A model generated the notes under the pieces. The model did no database searches, was not told the DNA's origin, and saw nothing but the letters and a program-made list of their open reading frames with translations. From positions 1 to 42,127 of the forward strand of contig SVPQ01000022.1 in NCBI GenBank assembly GCA_015065845.1: a stretch of 42,127 bases of DNA, written 5' to 3'. This document shows, in pieces, positions 15,850 to 24,142 of this stretch (positions are counted from its first letter, which is position 1; each line of letters starts with the position of its first letter). The DNA is from Oscillospiraceae bacterium. Its GTDB lineage: Bacteria > Bacillota > Clostridia > Oscillospirales > Acutalibacteraceae. The translations under genes were made by a program, and so were the position numbers.

Positions 15850-17523
15850 ATGAAAAAAGAGACACAGATTAAAATTGTTGAAACAGCAATAAATGGTGTT
15901 ATAAACGGACTTTTTGGTAAACTCAATGACGGACCAAATTTTGATTATCTTAAAAACTATAAAACAGAGAACTTTTTCTCTGGTACAGAAGAATTTTTAA
16001 AAGAACCAGCAGAAAATTCAGTTTGGCAGTTAGGTTATGCAAGTGTTGACTTAACACCAAAAGATTATAAAGAAAAAAATTATTATATGGGTGGTTATAT
16101 ATCACCTGATAATAAGTTTAAAAATCTTATTGAAAATGTTGTAGATAAAATGCAGGGCAGAGCAATTGCACTTTCTGACAATTCAGGCAGAGGTGTTTCA
16201 CTCTTTTGTACTGTTGACTGCATCGGTATTACAAATGGCGATATCCGTGAAATAAGAGCGATGTTTACAGAAGAATTCAAGAAAAGATACCCCGATAAAA
16301 TATTAGCATCTGTAAATGTATGCTCAACACATACTCACAGTTGTGTAGATACAGAAGGCTTGTGGACTGATTTTCCTGGTAAGATTTTAAGGAATAGAAA
16401 AAAGAATCTTAAAAAGAACTTCGATTTAGAACAGGGTACAGATAGAGAGTATATGATATTCTTAAAAAAATCTGTTGTAGGTGCATTTTTTGATGCTATT
16501 GAAAATATGTGTGATGGTGAACTTTACTTTGCACAAAAAGATATAGGTGAAGATTATTTCAGAAACACAAACAGACCATCTGCAACAGGTCTTGTTACTG
16601 ATGTTACAAGATTCAGATTTGTACCATCTGACAAAACAAGGAAGCAGACTCTTATTGTGAATTTTCCTGCTCACCCTGATGTTGCAGGTCTTCCTACATC
16701 AGATAAAAATGGCACGGGCAGAGAACTTTCAGGCGACTATGTTTATTATATGGGTGAAACCATAAATAAAGCAGGATTTAACTTTATGTTCTTCAATGGT
16801 GCGATTTGTGCAATTTATTCTAATCGTGATAAAGCACTTGACGGTCATACATTCGACCATCGTTACGAGCAATCAATCCGTTATGGGGTTGAAGTTGGTA
16901 AAATTACATTAGCACTCACAAAGTCTATTGAAGAAATTAAAAATGACGCATTACTTTATGATGAAGAAGAAATAAAGAAAGATATTGAAAAATCAAAAGC
17001 CAATAATGCAGAATATACTTTGTGGTGTGAAGATTGGGAACCTGTCAGCGAAATAAAAGTTGAACCGATTTTCAATATAAGATTAAGGGAAGTTAATGTG
17101 CCTGTTACAAGCACACTTATGGTTGGTGTTGGTAAACTCAATATTGCTAACTATAAAATGTTCAAAGACGAAAATGGTTACAGTATGTTTACCGAAATCG
17201 GTATTATTGAATTTGGTAAAGATATTAAAATTGCAATGGTACCGGGTGAATTCTGTGCAGACCTTTTAACAGGGGGAGCTTCACTTAAAGCAGATGGTGC
17301 AGTGTTAAAAACAGATTTCAATTATCCTACTGTAAGAGAACTTTTCGGTGAAGAAACAATTGCTTTTGGTCTTAGTAATGACGAAATCGGTTACATTGTG
17401 CCTGATAACGACTTTACAATGGGTGACCCGGGTAATCATTACCATGAACTTGTTTCGTTAGGTCAGTTTGTAGGTTCTTCAATTATGAAAGGCTTTGTAG
17501 AAATTAAAAAGGAATTAGGTTGA
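15850..17523 (+). CDS. Neutral-ceramidase-like metallohydrolase, paralog 2
   Basis: 557 aa. It is a diverged paralog of its upstream neighbour with the same motif order: STHTHSCVD (His161/His163), NFPAHPDVAGLP (His275), MVPGEFCADLL with the Glu, and LSNDEIGYIVPDNDF with the Tyr. The block expected to carry the catalytic Ser reads NGAICAIYSNRD, which is again not GDVSPN. It is about 80 residues longer, with extra material before the first strand (LGYASVDLTPKDY) and a Lys/Glu-rich insert near residues 360-385. No signal peptide. A TAGGAG site precedes the ATG. The substrate is unknown; it may act with paralog 1 on related compounds or form a mixed complex (inference). Confidence 0.68.
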   Translation: MKKETQIKIVETAINGVINGLFGKLNDGPNFDYLKNYKTENFFSGTEEFLKEPAENSVWQLGYASVDLTPKDYKEKNYYMGGYISPDNKFKNLIENVVDKMQGRAIALSDNSGRGVSLFCTVDCIGITNGDIREIRAMFTEEFKKRYPDKILASVNVCSTHTHSCVDTEGLWTDFPGKILRNRKKNLKKNFDLEQGTDREYMIFLKKSVVGAFFDAIENMCDGELYFAQKDIGEDYFRNTNRPSATGLVTDVTRFRFVPSDKTRKQTLIVNFPAHPDVAGLPTSDKNGTGRELSGDYVYYMGETINKAGFNFMFFNGAICAIYSNRDKALDGHTFDHRYEQSIRYGVEVGKITLALTKSIEEIKNDALLYDEEEIKKDIEKSKANNAEYTLWCEDWEPVSEIKVEPIFNIRLREVNVPVTSTLMVGVGKLNIANYKMFKDENGYSMFTEIGIIEFGKDIKIAMVPGEFCADLLTGGASLKADGAVLKTDFNYPTVRELFGEETIAFGLSNDEIGYIVPDNDFTMGDPGNHYHELVSLGQFVGSSIMKGFVEIKKELG

Positions 17524-17526
17524 TGT

Positions 17527-18087
17527 ATGTATATAAACGAAAAAACTTTTAATTCACATCCCGAAACAACAAAAACACAAAAAGAAATGGATGCCTATTT
17601 GTTTTTGGAAGAAAACGGTGTAGAGTATATCCGTGCAGAACACGATGAAGCGGCAACTATTGAACTTTGTGAAGATGTTGAAAAAATAATAGATGCAAAA
17701 ATCTGTAAAAATCTTCTTCTGACAAACAGACAACAGACGGTATTTTATTTGTTACTTATAAAAGGGGATATGGTGTTTAAAACAAAATATCTTTCTTCAC
17801 AGATAAATTCTGCACGGCTCTCTTTTGCCAATGCAGAGCAGATGGAAACTCTTTTAGATGTAACACCAGGTTCACTTACTGTTTTAGCATTGATGAAAGA
17901 TAAAGAGAAAAAAGTTAATCTTTTAATAGAAGAAAATGTGTTGAAAGAAGAATTTTTTGCGTGTCACCCTATGGTGAATACTGCGACTGTTAAGTTTAAA
18001 ACAGAAGATTTAATAAAAAAAATTCTTCCTGCTTTAGACAGGGAATATACACTTGTTAATCTGGAGTGCAAAGAAGATGAACAGTAA
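17527..18087 (+). CDS. ProX/YbaK-type aminoacyl-tRNA deacylase
   Basis: 186 aa, cytoplasmic. It resembles stand-alone ProX/PrdX editing proteins that remove alanine wrongly attached to tRNA-Pro (YbaK/EbsC fold). Typical blocks are EHDEAATIELCED, AKICKNLLLTNRQQTVFYLLLIKGD with the conserved Lys, RLSFANAEQMETLL, and PGSLTVLALMKDKEKKVNLLIEENVL followed by CHPMVNTATVKF. It begins 3 nt after the ceramidase-like gene and overlaps the next gene, so it is in an operon. Acting on other tRNAs is possible. Confidence 0.82.
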   Translation: MYINEKTFNSHPETTKTQKEMDAYLFLEENGVEYIRAEHDEAATIELCEDVEKIIDAKICKNLLLTNRQQTVFYLLLIKGDMVFKTKYLSSQINSARLSFANAEQMETLLDVTPGSLTVLALMKDKEKKVNLLIEENVLKEEFFACHPMVNTATVKFKTEDLIKKILPALDREYTLVNLECKEDEQ

Positions 18088-18733
18088 AAAATGCGTTATT
18101 TTTGATCTTGACGGTACGCTTCTTTATACTCTTGAAGATTTAAAAAACAGTGTAAATTTCGCATTAAAAGAATCGGGTTTTAAAGAGCGTTCTTTAGATG
18201 AAATAAGAGAGTTTGTCGGTAACGGAATTGAAATTTTAATGAGAAAATCTGTGCCTGACAATATCTTGGAAGAAGAATTTAAAATTTGTTTTGAAAACTT
18301 CAAAAATCATTATAAAATTCACTCTGAAGATAATACAAAAGAATATGACGGAATTACTGAATTACTTGAAAATTTAAAGTGTAAAGGTTTTTTACTTGCG
18401 GTGGTTTCAAATAAAGCAGATTTTGCTGTAAAAACCTTGTGTAATAAATATTTTCAAGGTTTGTTGGATGTTTCATTTGGTGAAAGAGAGGGCATAAAAA
18501 GAAAACCTTGCCCTGATTCAGTAAATGAGGTTATAAATTTTTTAGATGTGAGTAAAGATAATTGTTATTATGTCGGTGATTCTGAAGTTGATGTGAAAAC
18601 TGCTCATAATGCAGAAATAAAATGTATTGCGTGTAGTTGGGGATTCAGGAGTAAAAGTGTATTAGAAAATGAAAATCCTGAATATATTATAGATAGTCCT
18701 GAAGAAATATTAAGAATAGTAGGTGTAGAATAA
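18077..18733 (+). CDS. HAD-superfamily phosphatase, phosphoglycolate phosphatase-like
   Basis: 218 aa. All four HAD motifs are visible: FDLDGTLL (nucleophile Asp10 and acid Asp12), VVSNK, KRKPCPD with the Lys, and YVGDSEVDVKTA with metal-binding Asp. The helical cap between motifs I and II fits subfamily IA (Gph/PgmB-like). It probably removes phosphate from 2-phosphoglycolate or a small sugar phosphate. The ATG at 18077 lies inside the end of the preceding gene (11-nt overlap), and its stop overlaps the next start as TAATG. Translation is likely coupled. Confidence 0.85.
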   Translation: MNSKKCVIFDLDGTLLYTLEDLKNSVNFALKESGFKERSLDEIREFVGNGIEILMRKSVPDNILEEEFKICFENFKNHYKIHSEDNTKEYDGITELLENLKCKGFLLAVVSNKADFAVKTLCNKYFQGLLDVSFGEREGIKRKPCPDSVNEVINFLDVSKDNCYYVGDSEVDVKTAHNAEIKCIACSWGFRSKSVLENENPEYIIDSPEEILRIVGVE

Positions 18734-19359
18734 TGAAAGTTTTACTTATAAATGGTAGTCCACACGAAAAAGGTTGTACATTTACCGCTTTAAATGAAAT
18801 TAAAAAGACACTTGAGAGCGAAAATGTAGAAGCGGAAATTTTTCATATTGGTACAAATCCTGTGCGTGGTTGCATAGGTTGTGGCGGTTGTGCAAAAAAT
18901 AATGGCAAATGCGTTTTTAATGATGATGTTGTAAATGAAATAATCGAAAAAGCAAAAACAAGTGATGCGTTTGTAATTGGTTCACCTGTTCATTATGCTG
19001 CACCGGCGGGTGCTTTGTGTGCGGTGCTTGACAGAGCCTTTTATGCAGGTAGTGCTAATTTTAAATTTAAGCCTGGTGCTGCAATTGTAAGTTGTCGCAG
19101 AGCAGGTACTACTGCGTCATTGGATTGCCTTAACAAGTATTTCACAATAAGCAATATGCCTGTTGTTTCATCATCTTATTGGAATATGGTGCACGGCTCA
19201 AAGCCCGAAGATGTTTTAAAGGATGAAGAAGGTCTTCAGATTATGCGCGGAATAGGTCACAATATGGCGTGGCTTTTAAAATGCATTGAACTCGGTAAAA
19301 ATAACGGAATAGAACATCCTGTTCCCGAAGCAAAAATAAGAACTAATTTTATCAGATAA
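18733..19359 (+). CDS. NAD(P)H-dependent FMN reductase / iron-sulfur flavoprotein
   Basis: 208 aa flavodoxin-like protein. The FMN phosphate loop is LLINGSPHEKGCTFTAL. CIGCGGCAKNNGKC is a compact cysteine motif like that of Methanosarcina-type iron-sulfur flavoproteins, probably holding a 4Fe-4S cluster. VIGSPVHYAAPAG contacts the flavin. It likely transfers electrons in the anaerobic cytoplasm or reduces small substrates. It overlaps the HAD gene by one base (TAATG) and ends the operon. Confidence 0.85.
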   Translation: MKVLLINGSPHEKGCTFTALNEIKKTLESENVEAEIFHIGTNPVRGCIGCGGCAKNNGKCVFNDDVVNEIIEKAKTSDAFVIGSPVHYAAPAGALCAVLDRAFYAGSANFKFKPGAAIVSCRRAGTTASLDCLNKYFTISNMPVVSSSYWNMVHGSKPEDVLKDEEGLQIMRGIGHNMAWLLKCIELGKNNGIEHPVPEAKIRTNFIR

Positions 19360-19373
19360 TTACTAAAATATAC

Positions 19374-19389
19374 TACACAATATTGTGTA
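19374..19389. promoter_or_regulatory. 16-bp perfect palindrome upstream of the phosphoglucomutase gene
   Basis: TACACAATATTGTGTA reads the same on both strands and sits 8 nt before the -35 (19398). It could be an operator for a dimeric regulator. No family was assigned. Confidence 0.4.
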
Positions 19390-19397
19390 TCTTATTA

Positions 19398-19426
19398 TTG
19401 ATTTTAGTTTCTTAAAGTTGTATAAT
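19398..19426 (+). promoter_or_regulatory. Sigma-A promoter of the phosphoglucomutase gene
   Basis: TTGATT (19398-19403), 17 nt, then a perfect TATAAT (19421-19426). Confidence 0.7.
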
Positions 19427-19461
19427 TAGAATGTTGATATTTTTTTGAAAGGGTGTTCAAT

Positions 19462-21183
19462 ATGAACGATATTCATGCTCTTTACGATTTGTGGTGTGAA
19501 AAAGCGGTTTTAGATGCAGATTTAATTGAAGAATTAAAATCTGTAAAAGGTGATGAAGAAGCAATTCTTGACCGTTTTTATAAAGATTTGGAATTTGGTA
19601 CAGGTGGACTTCGTGGCGTTATAGGTGCCGGTACTAACCGTATAAATGTTTATACGGTAGGTCAGGCAACACAAGGTCTTGCTGATTATCTTAATGAAGC
19701 ATTCGAAAACCCATCAGTTGCTATTGCTTATGACTCAAGAATAAAGTCAGATGTTTTAGCAAAGACTGCGGCAGGTGTTTTAGCCGCTAATGGTATTAAA
19801 GTTTACATTTATCCTGAACTTATGCCAACACCAATGCTTTCATTTGCAGTAAGAAGACTTCATTGTTCTTCTGGTATTGTTCTCACAGCGAGTCACAATC
19901 CTGCAAAATATAATGGTTACAAATGCTACGATTCAAAAGGTTATCAGATGACTGATGAAGCAGCTGCTAAAACTTATGAATATATGAAAAAAGTTGATAT
20001 GTTCACAGGTGTTAAGCGTATGGATTTTGAAGACGCTTTAGCAGAAGATATGGTGGATTTTATTGAAGACTGGGTAAAGGATGAGTTTATTGAATGTGTT
20101 TTAGCACAATCAATAAATAAAGATGCAGTTAAAAAATCCGGTTTAAAAGTTCTTTATGCTCCACTTAATGGTACAGGTAATAAACCTGTGAGAAGAATTC
20201 TTAAAAAATTAGGTGTTAAAGAGTTGGAAGTTGTTAAAACTCAGGAGAAACCTGACGGTAAATTCCCGACTTGTCCTTATCCGAATCCTGAAATCCGTCA
20301 GGTGTTTGAAGAAGGTCTTGCTTTAACAAAAGAATTCCCTGCAGATTTAATGATTGCAACTGACCCTGACTGCGACAGAGTAGGTATCGCAGTAAGAGTT
20401 GGCAACGACTACAAACTTATGACCGGTAACGAAGTTGGCGCTATGTTCTGCGAGTATATTCTCTCAACACTCAAAGAAAGAGGCGAATTACCAGAAAATC
20501 CTGTTGTTGTTAAAACGATTGTTACTACACCACTTATTGCCGCTATTGCAAAAGAATATGGTGCGGAAATGCGTGATTTATTGACTGGTTTCAAATACAT
20601 CGGTGAATGTATTACTGAACTTGAAGAAAAAGGTGAAGAAGACCGTTATGTAATCGGTATGGAAGAAAGTTATGGTTATCTCCGTGGTACTTATGCGAGA
20701 GATAAAGATGCAGTTGTTGCCGCTATGCTTGTAGCAGAACTTGCAGCAGTTTGTAAATTAAAAGGTGAAACTCTCTGGGATTATATGAATGCAATTTACG
20801 AAAAGTATGGTTATTATTTCAATCGTCTTGATAACTACGCTTTCGAGGGTGCTTCCGGTATGCAGAAAATGTCTGATATGATGGAAAATACCAGAAATAA
20901 TATCCCTCAGGAAATTGCGGGTAGTAAAGTTATTTGGGTAGCAGATTACAAGACAGGTAAAATCAAAGATTTAGTAACTGGTGAAGAAAGTGAAACTGGT
21001 CTTCCTACATCAAATGTTCTTTCATACAGATGTGAAAATGGTAATACCGCTATTGTGAGACCGTCAGGTACAGAGCCAAAAATCAAAATTTATATTACAG
21101 TTAAATCTGACTCAAGAGAAAATGCAGAAATTGCATTGGATGTTGTATCAGAGGGAATGAAAGGTCTTTTAGGTATAGAATAA
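19462..21183 (+). CDS. pgcA: Alpha-phosphoglucomutase / phosphomannomutase
   Basis: 573 aa, the length of the Firmicute PgcA type. It interconverts glucose 1- and 6-phosphate for glycan precursor and storage metabolism. Signatures: GTGGLRGVIGAGTNRIN, the phosphoserine loop LTASHNPAKYNG, metal-binding TDPDCDRVGIAV, sugar-binding GMEESYGYL and phosphate-binding RPSGTEPKIKIYI. The ATG at 19462 is chosen because GAAAGGGTG directly precedes it; an in-frame GTG at 19453 lies within that site. The stop overlaps a 32-codon open frame by TAATG. Confidence 0.9.
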   Translation: MNDIHALYDLWCEKAVLDADLIEELKSVKGDEEAILDRFYKDLEFGTGGLRGVIGAGTNRINVYTVGQATQGLADYLNEAFENPSVAIAYDSRIKSDVLAKTAAGVLAANGIKVYIYPELMPTPMLSFAVRRLHCSSGIVLTASHNPAKYNGYKCYDSKGYQMTDEAAAKTYEYMKKVDMFTGVKRMDFEDALAEDMVDFIEDWVKDEFIECVLAQSINKDAVKKSGLKVLYAPLNGTGNKPVRRILKKLGVKELEVVKTQEKPDGKFPTCPYPNPEIRQVFEEGLALTKEFPADLMIATDPDCDRVGIAVRVGNDYKLMTGNEVGAMFCEYILSTLKERGELPENPVVVKTIVTTPLIAAIAKEYGAEMRDLLTGFKYIGECITELEEKGEEDRYVIGMEESYGYLRGTYARDKDAVVAAMLVAELAAVCKLKGETLWDYMNAIYEKYGYYFNRLDNYAFEGASGMQKMSDMMENTRNNIPQEIAGSKVIWVADYKTGKIKDLVTGEESETGLPTSNVLSYRCENGNTAIVRPSGTEPKIKIYITVKSDSRENAEIALDVVSEGMKGLLGIE

Positions 21184-21281
21184 TGTTTTTTTCAAAGAAG
21201 TTTATAAAAGCAGTATGTTTAGGACTTGCAGCACTTATGGGTCTTGGCGTATTTGCAGTAGTTTTTAATGTAATATTTTAA
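21183..21281 (+). CDS. 32-aa hydrophobic peptide, translationally coupled
   Basis: It starts on the TAATG shared with the phosphoglucomutase stop and encodes MFFSKKFIKAVCLGL and then a hydrophobic run ending in VFNVIF. This gives one basic N-terminal segment and one membrane helix (about residues 10-30). Function unknown. The one-base overlap and a terminator 8 nt after the stop argue that it is a real small gene, but it could be a chance frame. Confidence 0.5.
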   Translation: MFFSKKFIKAVCLGLAALMGLGVFAVVFNVIF

Positions 21282-21288
21282 AAAACGG

Positions 21289-21324
21289 AACACTGTCAAG
21301 GTTTTGACCTTGACAGTGTTTTGC
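21289..21324 (+). terminator. Intrinsic terminator of the phosphoglucomutase unit
   Basis: AACACTGTCAAGG and CCTTGACAGTGTT form a perfect 13-bp stem with loop TTTTGA, followed by a short T-run. Confidence 0.9.
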
Positions 21325-21346
21325 GTTGTCAAACGCTTCGTGTTTC

Positions 21347-21487
21347 TTAGCAGCAGCCACAGCCACAATTATTGTTGTTATAGTTGTTGTCACAACCACA
21401 ACCGCAACCGTTATTTGTACCGAAAAGAAGAACGATGATTATAAGAATGATAATCCAAGAACTTGAATTGCCAAAGAAGCAGCCCAC
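21347..21487 (-). CDS. 46-aa Cys/Gly-rich single-span membrane protein
   Basis: This small gene on the minus strand begins at a GTG preceded by AAAGGGGG. The product has a short N-terminus (VGCFFGNSSS), one membrane helix (WIIILIIIVLLF) and a tail with two Cys-Gly blocks separated by an Asn-rich linker, NGCGCGCD then NNYNNNN then CGCGCC. It has eight Cys in total, seven of them in the tail. The tail could bind metal or be cross-linked. Tiny membrane proteins of this general form occur near sporulation and envelope genes in Firmicutes; a specific family was not recognised. It diverges from the acidic small protein at 21598. Confidence 0.7.
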   Translation of the reverse strand: MGCFFGNSSSWIIILIIIVLLFGTNNGCGCGCDNNYNNNNCGCGCC

Positions 21488-21597
21488 AAAATTTCCCCCT
21501 TTCTCTGTTCTACACTACATATTATGAAAATTTTGAAATTGTGTTACATAAATTTATTATGAACAGGAAAAATAGTAAAAAAGAAAGGGGTTCTTTT

Positions 21598-21780
21598 ATG
21601 GGTTTTATATTTAATTTTGATAATTTCAAAAAAGGTAAAAAGAAACTTAATCCGTTCGATTTAGTTGATGACTTTGACTACGATTTTGCGGAGAGTTTTG
21701 AAATGGATGATTACGAATCAGAAGATGATTATGACGATTTTAATGATGATGGGCTTTACAGGGATGACGAGATGGACTGA
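21598..21780 (+). CDS. 60-aa highly acidic small protein
   Basis: The start is the ATG after GAAAGGGG. The N-terminus is MGFIFNFDNFKKGKKK, with a basic patch. The rest is dominated by Asp, Glu and Tyr (DLVDDFDYDFAES and DYESEDDYDDFNDD), so the protein is probably disordered. No signal peptide or known domain. Upstream in-frame starts would extend it but lack a ribosome site. It is divergent from the Cys-rich membrane peptide and followed by a terminator. Function unknown. Confidence 0.6.
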   Translation: MGFIFNFDNFKKGKKKLNPFDLVDDFDYDFAESFEMDDYESEDDYDDFNDDGLYRDDEMD

Positions 21781-21807
21781 AAGTTGTTAAAATACACAAA
21801 TATAAAG

Positions 21808-21840
21808 ACAGTATTTCTATAATATGGAATACTGTTTTTT
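21808..21840 (+). terminator. Intrinsic terminator of the acidic protein gene
   Basis: ACAGTATT (21808-21815) pairs with AATACTGT (21828-21835), followed by TTTTTTC. Confidence 0.8.
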
Positions 21841-21851
21841 CTTTTATCGCA

Positions 21852-21881
21852 TTGACAATTTGTGCTTGAATGAAGTATAAT
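21852..21881 (+). promoter_or_regulatory. Sigma-A promoter of the cohesin-like gene
   Basis: Perfect TTGACA (21852-21857) and perfect TATAAT (21876-21881) with an 18-nt spacer. This is one of the strongest promoters in the window. Confidence 0.8.
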
Positions 21882-21928
21882 CTATTATGTATTGTAATGT
21901 ATTTATACATTGAAAGGATGAACAAAAA

Positions 21929-23830
21929 ATGAAAAGAGTTTTATCTACAATTCTTGCAATTGTAATGGTGCTTTCTGTTTGCTCTTCGCTCACATTTACT
22001 GCGAGTGCTAATGTAACAGAAGAAGAAGCAAAAGTCAATTACGAAGTAAAAACGACAGGTTTAAAAAATGGTGAAATTACATTTGATGTGTATTTTTTGC
22101 CAAACCAAACAATAACAGCAGCAACAATTACAGTTAATTTTGATCCTGATATTTTTGACGTATTACCTGCAAAAACAGGTCCTGAAATGACAACCGATAC
22201 TGAAGGGGAGTTGATTCAAAAACTTCCTGGTTTATATGATCATGACATTTCAGTAGGTGGACCATCTTATTATACTTTCACATACATAACAAGTAGTGAA
22301 TATAAAACAGGTTCATCTGCAAAGAAGTTTGCAACTTTAACACTTAAAGTTAAGAGTGGTAAAGACGGTAAAGTTACAGCAATCAAATTCTACAAAGGTA
22401 ATTGCGAAGATTGTATCAATGAAAATTTGTTCCAAGAATACAACAACTTTGTTACACTCGAAACACCTGTAATGAAAAATTACTGGTTGGAAGATGGCGC
22501 AATTGGTTTCAACTGGAATTCAGTAACAGGTGCCGCTGGCGGTTACTTTGTTTACAAAAAAGTTGGCAATGAATTCAAAACTCTTGCAGAGGGTATAAGT
22601 GCTACATCTTTTAAAGATTCTGACAAATTAGTAAATGGCACAACTTATACTTATGCTATTGCTTCAAGAGATGGCAATTTCGGTTACCCAAGTATGAAAT
22701 ATGAATTCAGTGTTACTTATGTTGCACCACCAACAGTTACACTTTCTAATGCCACAAATGGTATAAATGTAAAATGGACTAAAGTTTCATCTGCAGATAA
22801 ATATCTTATTTATCGTTCAACTTTACAAGGTGACGCTTGGTCATCATGGGAAACTGTCGGAACAGCTAATTCAACAAAATTAACTTATATAGATTCAACT
22901 GCACAGAAAGGTGTTACTTACAGATATGCAGTTTCTGCGGTGATTGATGATGTTGAAACCGGATATAAAGCATCTGCTTCACTTGAATGTGTTTCATCAG
23001 AACTTACACTTGAAATTCCAGTTGTAAAAGTAGCGAATTCTGCAAAGGGTGTAAAAGTTACCTGGAACAATATTGAAAATGCAGAAAAATATGTAGTTTA
23101 TTCCTCAACTTATAGTACCAAAAATAAAAAGTGGAGTGGTTGGAAGAAAAGAGGAACTACCACTTCAACAAGCTGGACTGACACTTCAGTAAAAAGTGGT
23201 ACTAAATACAAATATACCGTAAAAGCTGTTAATGGTGATGTGCTGAGTAAATATAAATCATCTTCTAGCATCTTATATCTCGCACAACCAACAGTAAAAA
23301 TTGCAAATGCATCAACAGGTGTAAAAGTTACCTGGAACAAGATTACAGGTGCAACAGGTTACAAAGTTTACCGCGCTGAATACAAAAATGGTAAATGGAG
23401 CAGTTGGAAAGGTATGAAAACAATTGACAAAGGTTCAACTGTTTCATATACAGACAAATCTGCAAAGAGCGGTGTAAAATATAAGTACACAGTAAAAGCA
23501 GTAAACGGAAAAACTGCAAGTACCTATAAATCAAGTTCATCACTTCTTTATTTAGCACAACCTAAAGTAGCGGTAAAAGCACTTTCAAACGGTATAAAAG
23601 TTGCGTGGGTACAAAGCACAGGCGCAACAAGCTACAAAATTTACAGAAGTGAGTACAATGCAAAGACTAAGAAATGGAGCAGTTGGAAATCATTGAAAAC
23701 TGCAAAATCTACTTCTAAGTCTTATGTAGATAAATCTGCAAAGAAAGGTGTAAAATATCGTTATACTGTTAAAGCGGTTAATGGTAAGACTGCGAGTACT
23801 TATAAAGCAAGCAGCAGCGTGAAACGCTGA
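21929..23830 (+). CDS. Secreted cohesin-like protein with Fn3 array
   Basis: 633 aa. The signal peptide ends near ASA (about residue 27). Residues about 32-165 look like a cohesin domain: an extracellular beta-sandwich with ITFDVYFLPNQTITAATITVNFDPDIFDVL at the start and FATLTLKVKSGKDGKVTAIKF towards the end, as in dockerin-binding scaffoldin modules. Five Fn3-like modules follow to the C-terminus. The last three are very rich in Lys, Ser and Trp (KKWSGWKKRG, GKWSSWKGMK), and the protein ends in VKR like two neighbours. It has no sortase motif. It may be a small wall-bound scaffold for dockerin proteins such as the autolysin at 7796 (inference). The cohesin call rests on pattern only. Confidence 0.65.
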   Translation: MKRVLSTILAIVMVLSVCSSLTFTASANVTEEEAKVNYEVKTTGLKNGEITFDVYFLPNQTITAATITVNFDPDIFDVLPAKTGPEMTTDTEGELIQKLPGLYDHDISVGGPSYYTFTYITSSEYKTGSSAKKFATLTLKVKSGKDGKVTAIKFYKGNCEDCINENLFQEYNNFVTLETPVMKNYWLEDGAIGFNWNSVTGAAGGYFVYKKVGNEFKTLAEGISATSFKDSDKLVNGTTYTYAIASRDGNFGYPSMKYEFSVTYVAPPTVTLSNATNGINVKWTKVSSADKYLIYRSTLQGDAWSSWETVGTANSTKLTYIDSTAQKGVTYRYAVSAVIDDVETGYKASASLECVSSELTLEIPVVKVANSAKGVKVTWNNIENAEKYVVYSSTYSTKNKKWSGWKKRGTTTSTSWTDTSVKSGTKYKYTVKAVNGDVLSKYKSSSSILYLAQPTVKIANASTGVKVTWNKITGATGYKVYRAEYKNGKWSSWKGMKTIDKGSTVSYTDKSAKSGVKYKYTVKAVNGKTASTYKSSSSLLYLAQPKVAVKALSNGIKVAWVQSTGATSYKIYRSEYNAKTKKWSSWKSLKTAKSTSKSYVDKSAKKGVKYRYTVKAVNGKTASTYKASSSVKR

Positions 23831-24060
23831 TGATTGCTCAGGAACTAGGAATCAGGAAATAGGAATTAGATATACTTAAAGAAAAATCATCCTATCATTT
23901 AAAGTTGGTTTTTACATCAACTAAAAATGATAGGATGAATCATTTGTATAACTCTAGTTCCTAGTTCCTGATTCCTGGTTCCTATTTTCTTGCATACTTG
24001 CAACTGAACTGACAACTCAATCTACTTTATTCTATATAACCAAACACGAAACGAAAAATT
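23831..24060. repeat. Composite intergenic repeat, copy C
   Basis: AGGAACT/AGGAATC/AGGAAAT heptamers stand before a long hairpin (CATCCTATCATTT/AAATGATAGGATG with inner AGTTG/CAACT, 23888-23937). After it come the complementary heptamers TTCCTAG/TTCCTGA/TTCCTGG and CTTGCAN repeats. The whole thus folds back on itself. Positions 23888-23968 are identical to 28969-29049. No gene was seen. Confidence 0.8.
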
Positions 24061-24075
24061 TGGGGGTATTGTTCA

Positions 24076-24104
24076 TTGAACGAAAAGACAAAAAAGTTTA
24101 TAAT
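24076..24104 (+). promoter_or_regulatory. Sigma-A promoter of the transglutaminase-LRR gene
   Basis: TTGAAC (24076-24081), a 17-nt spacer, then TATAAT (24099-24104). A GAGGAG-type ribosome site precedes the ATG at 24143. Confidence 0.65.
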
Positions 24105-24142
24105 TATAGTAGGGTATCATATTAAAAAAGAGGAGTGTTTTT

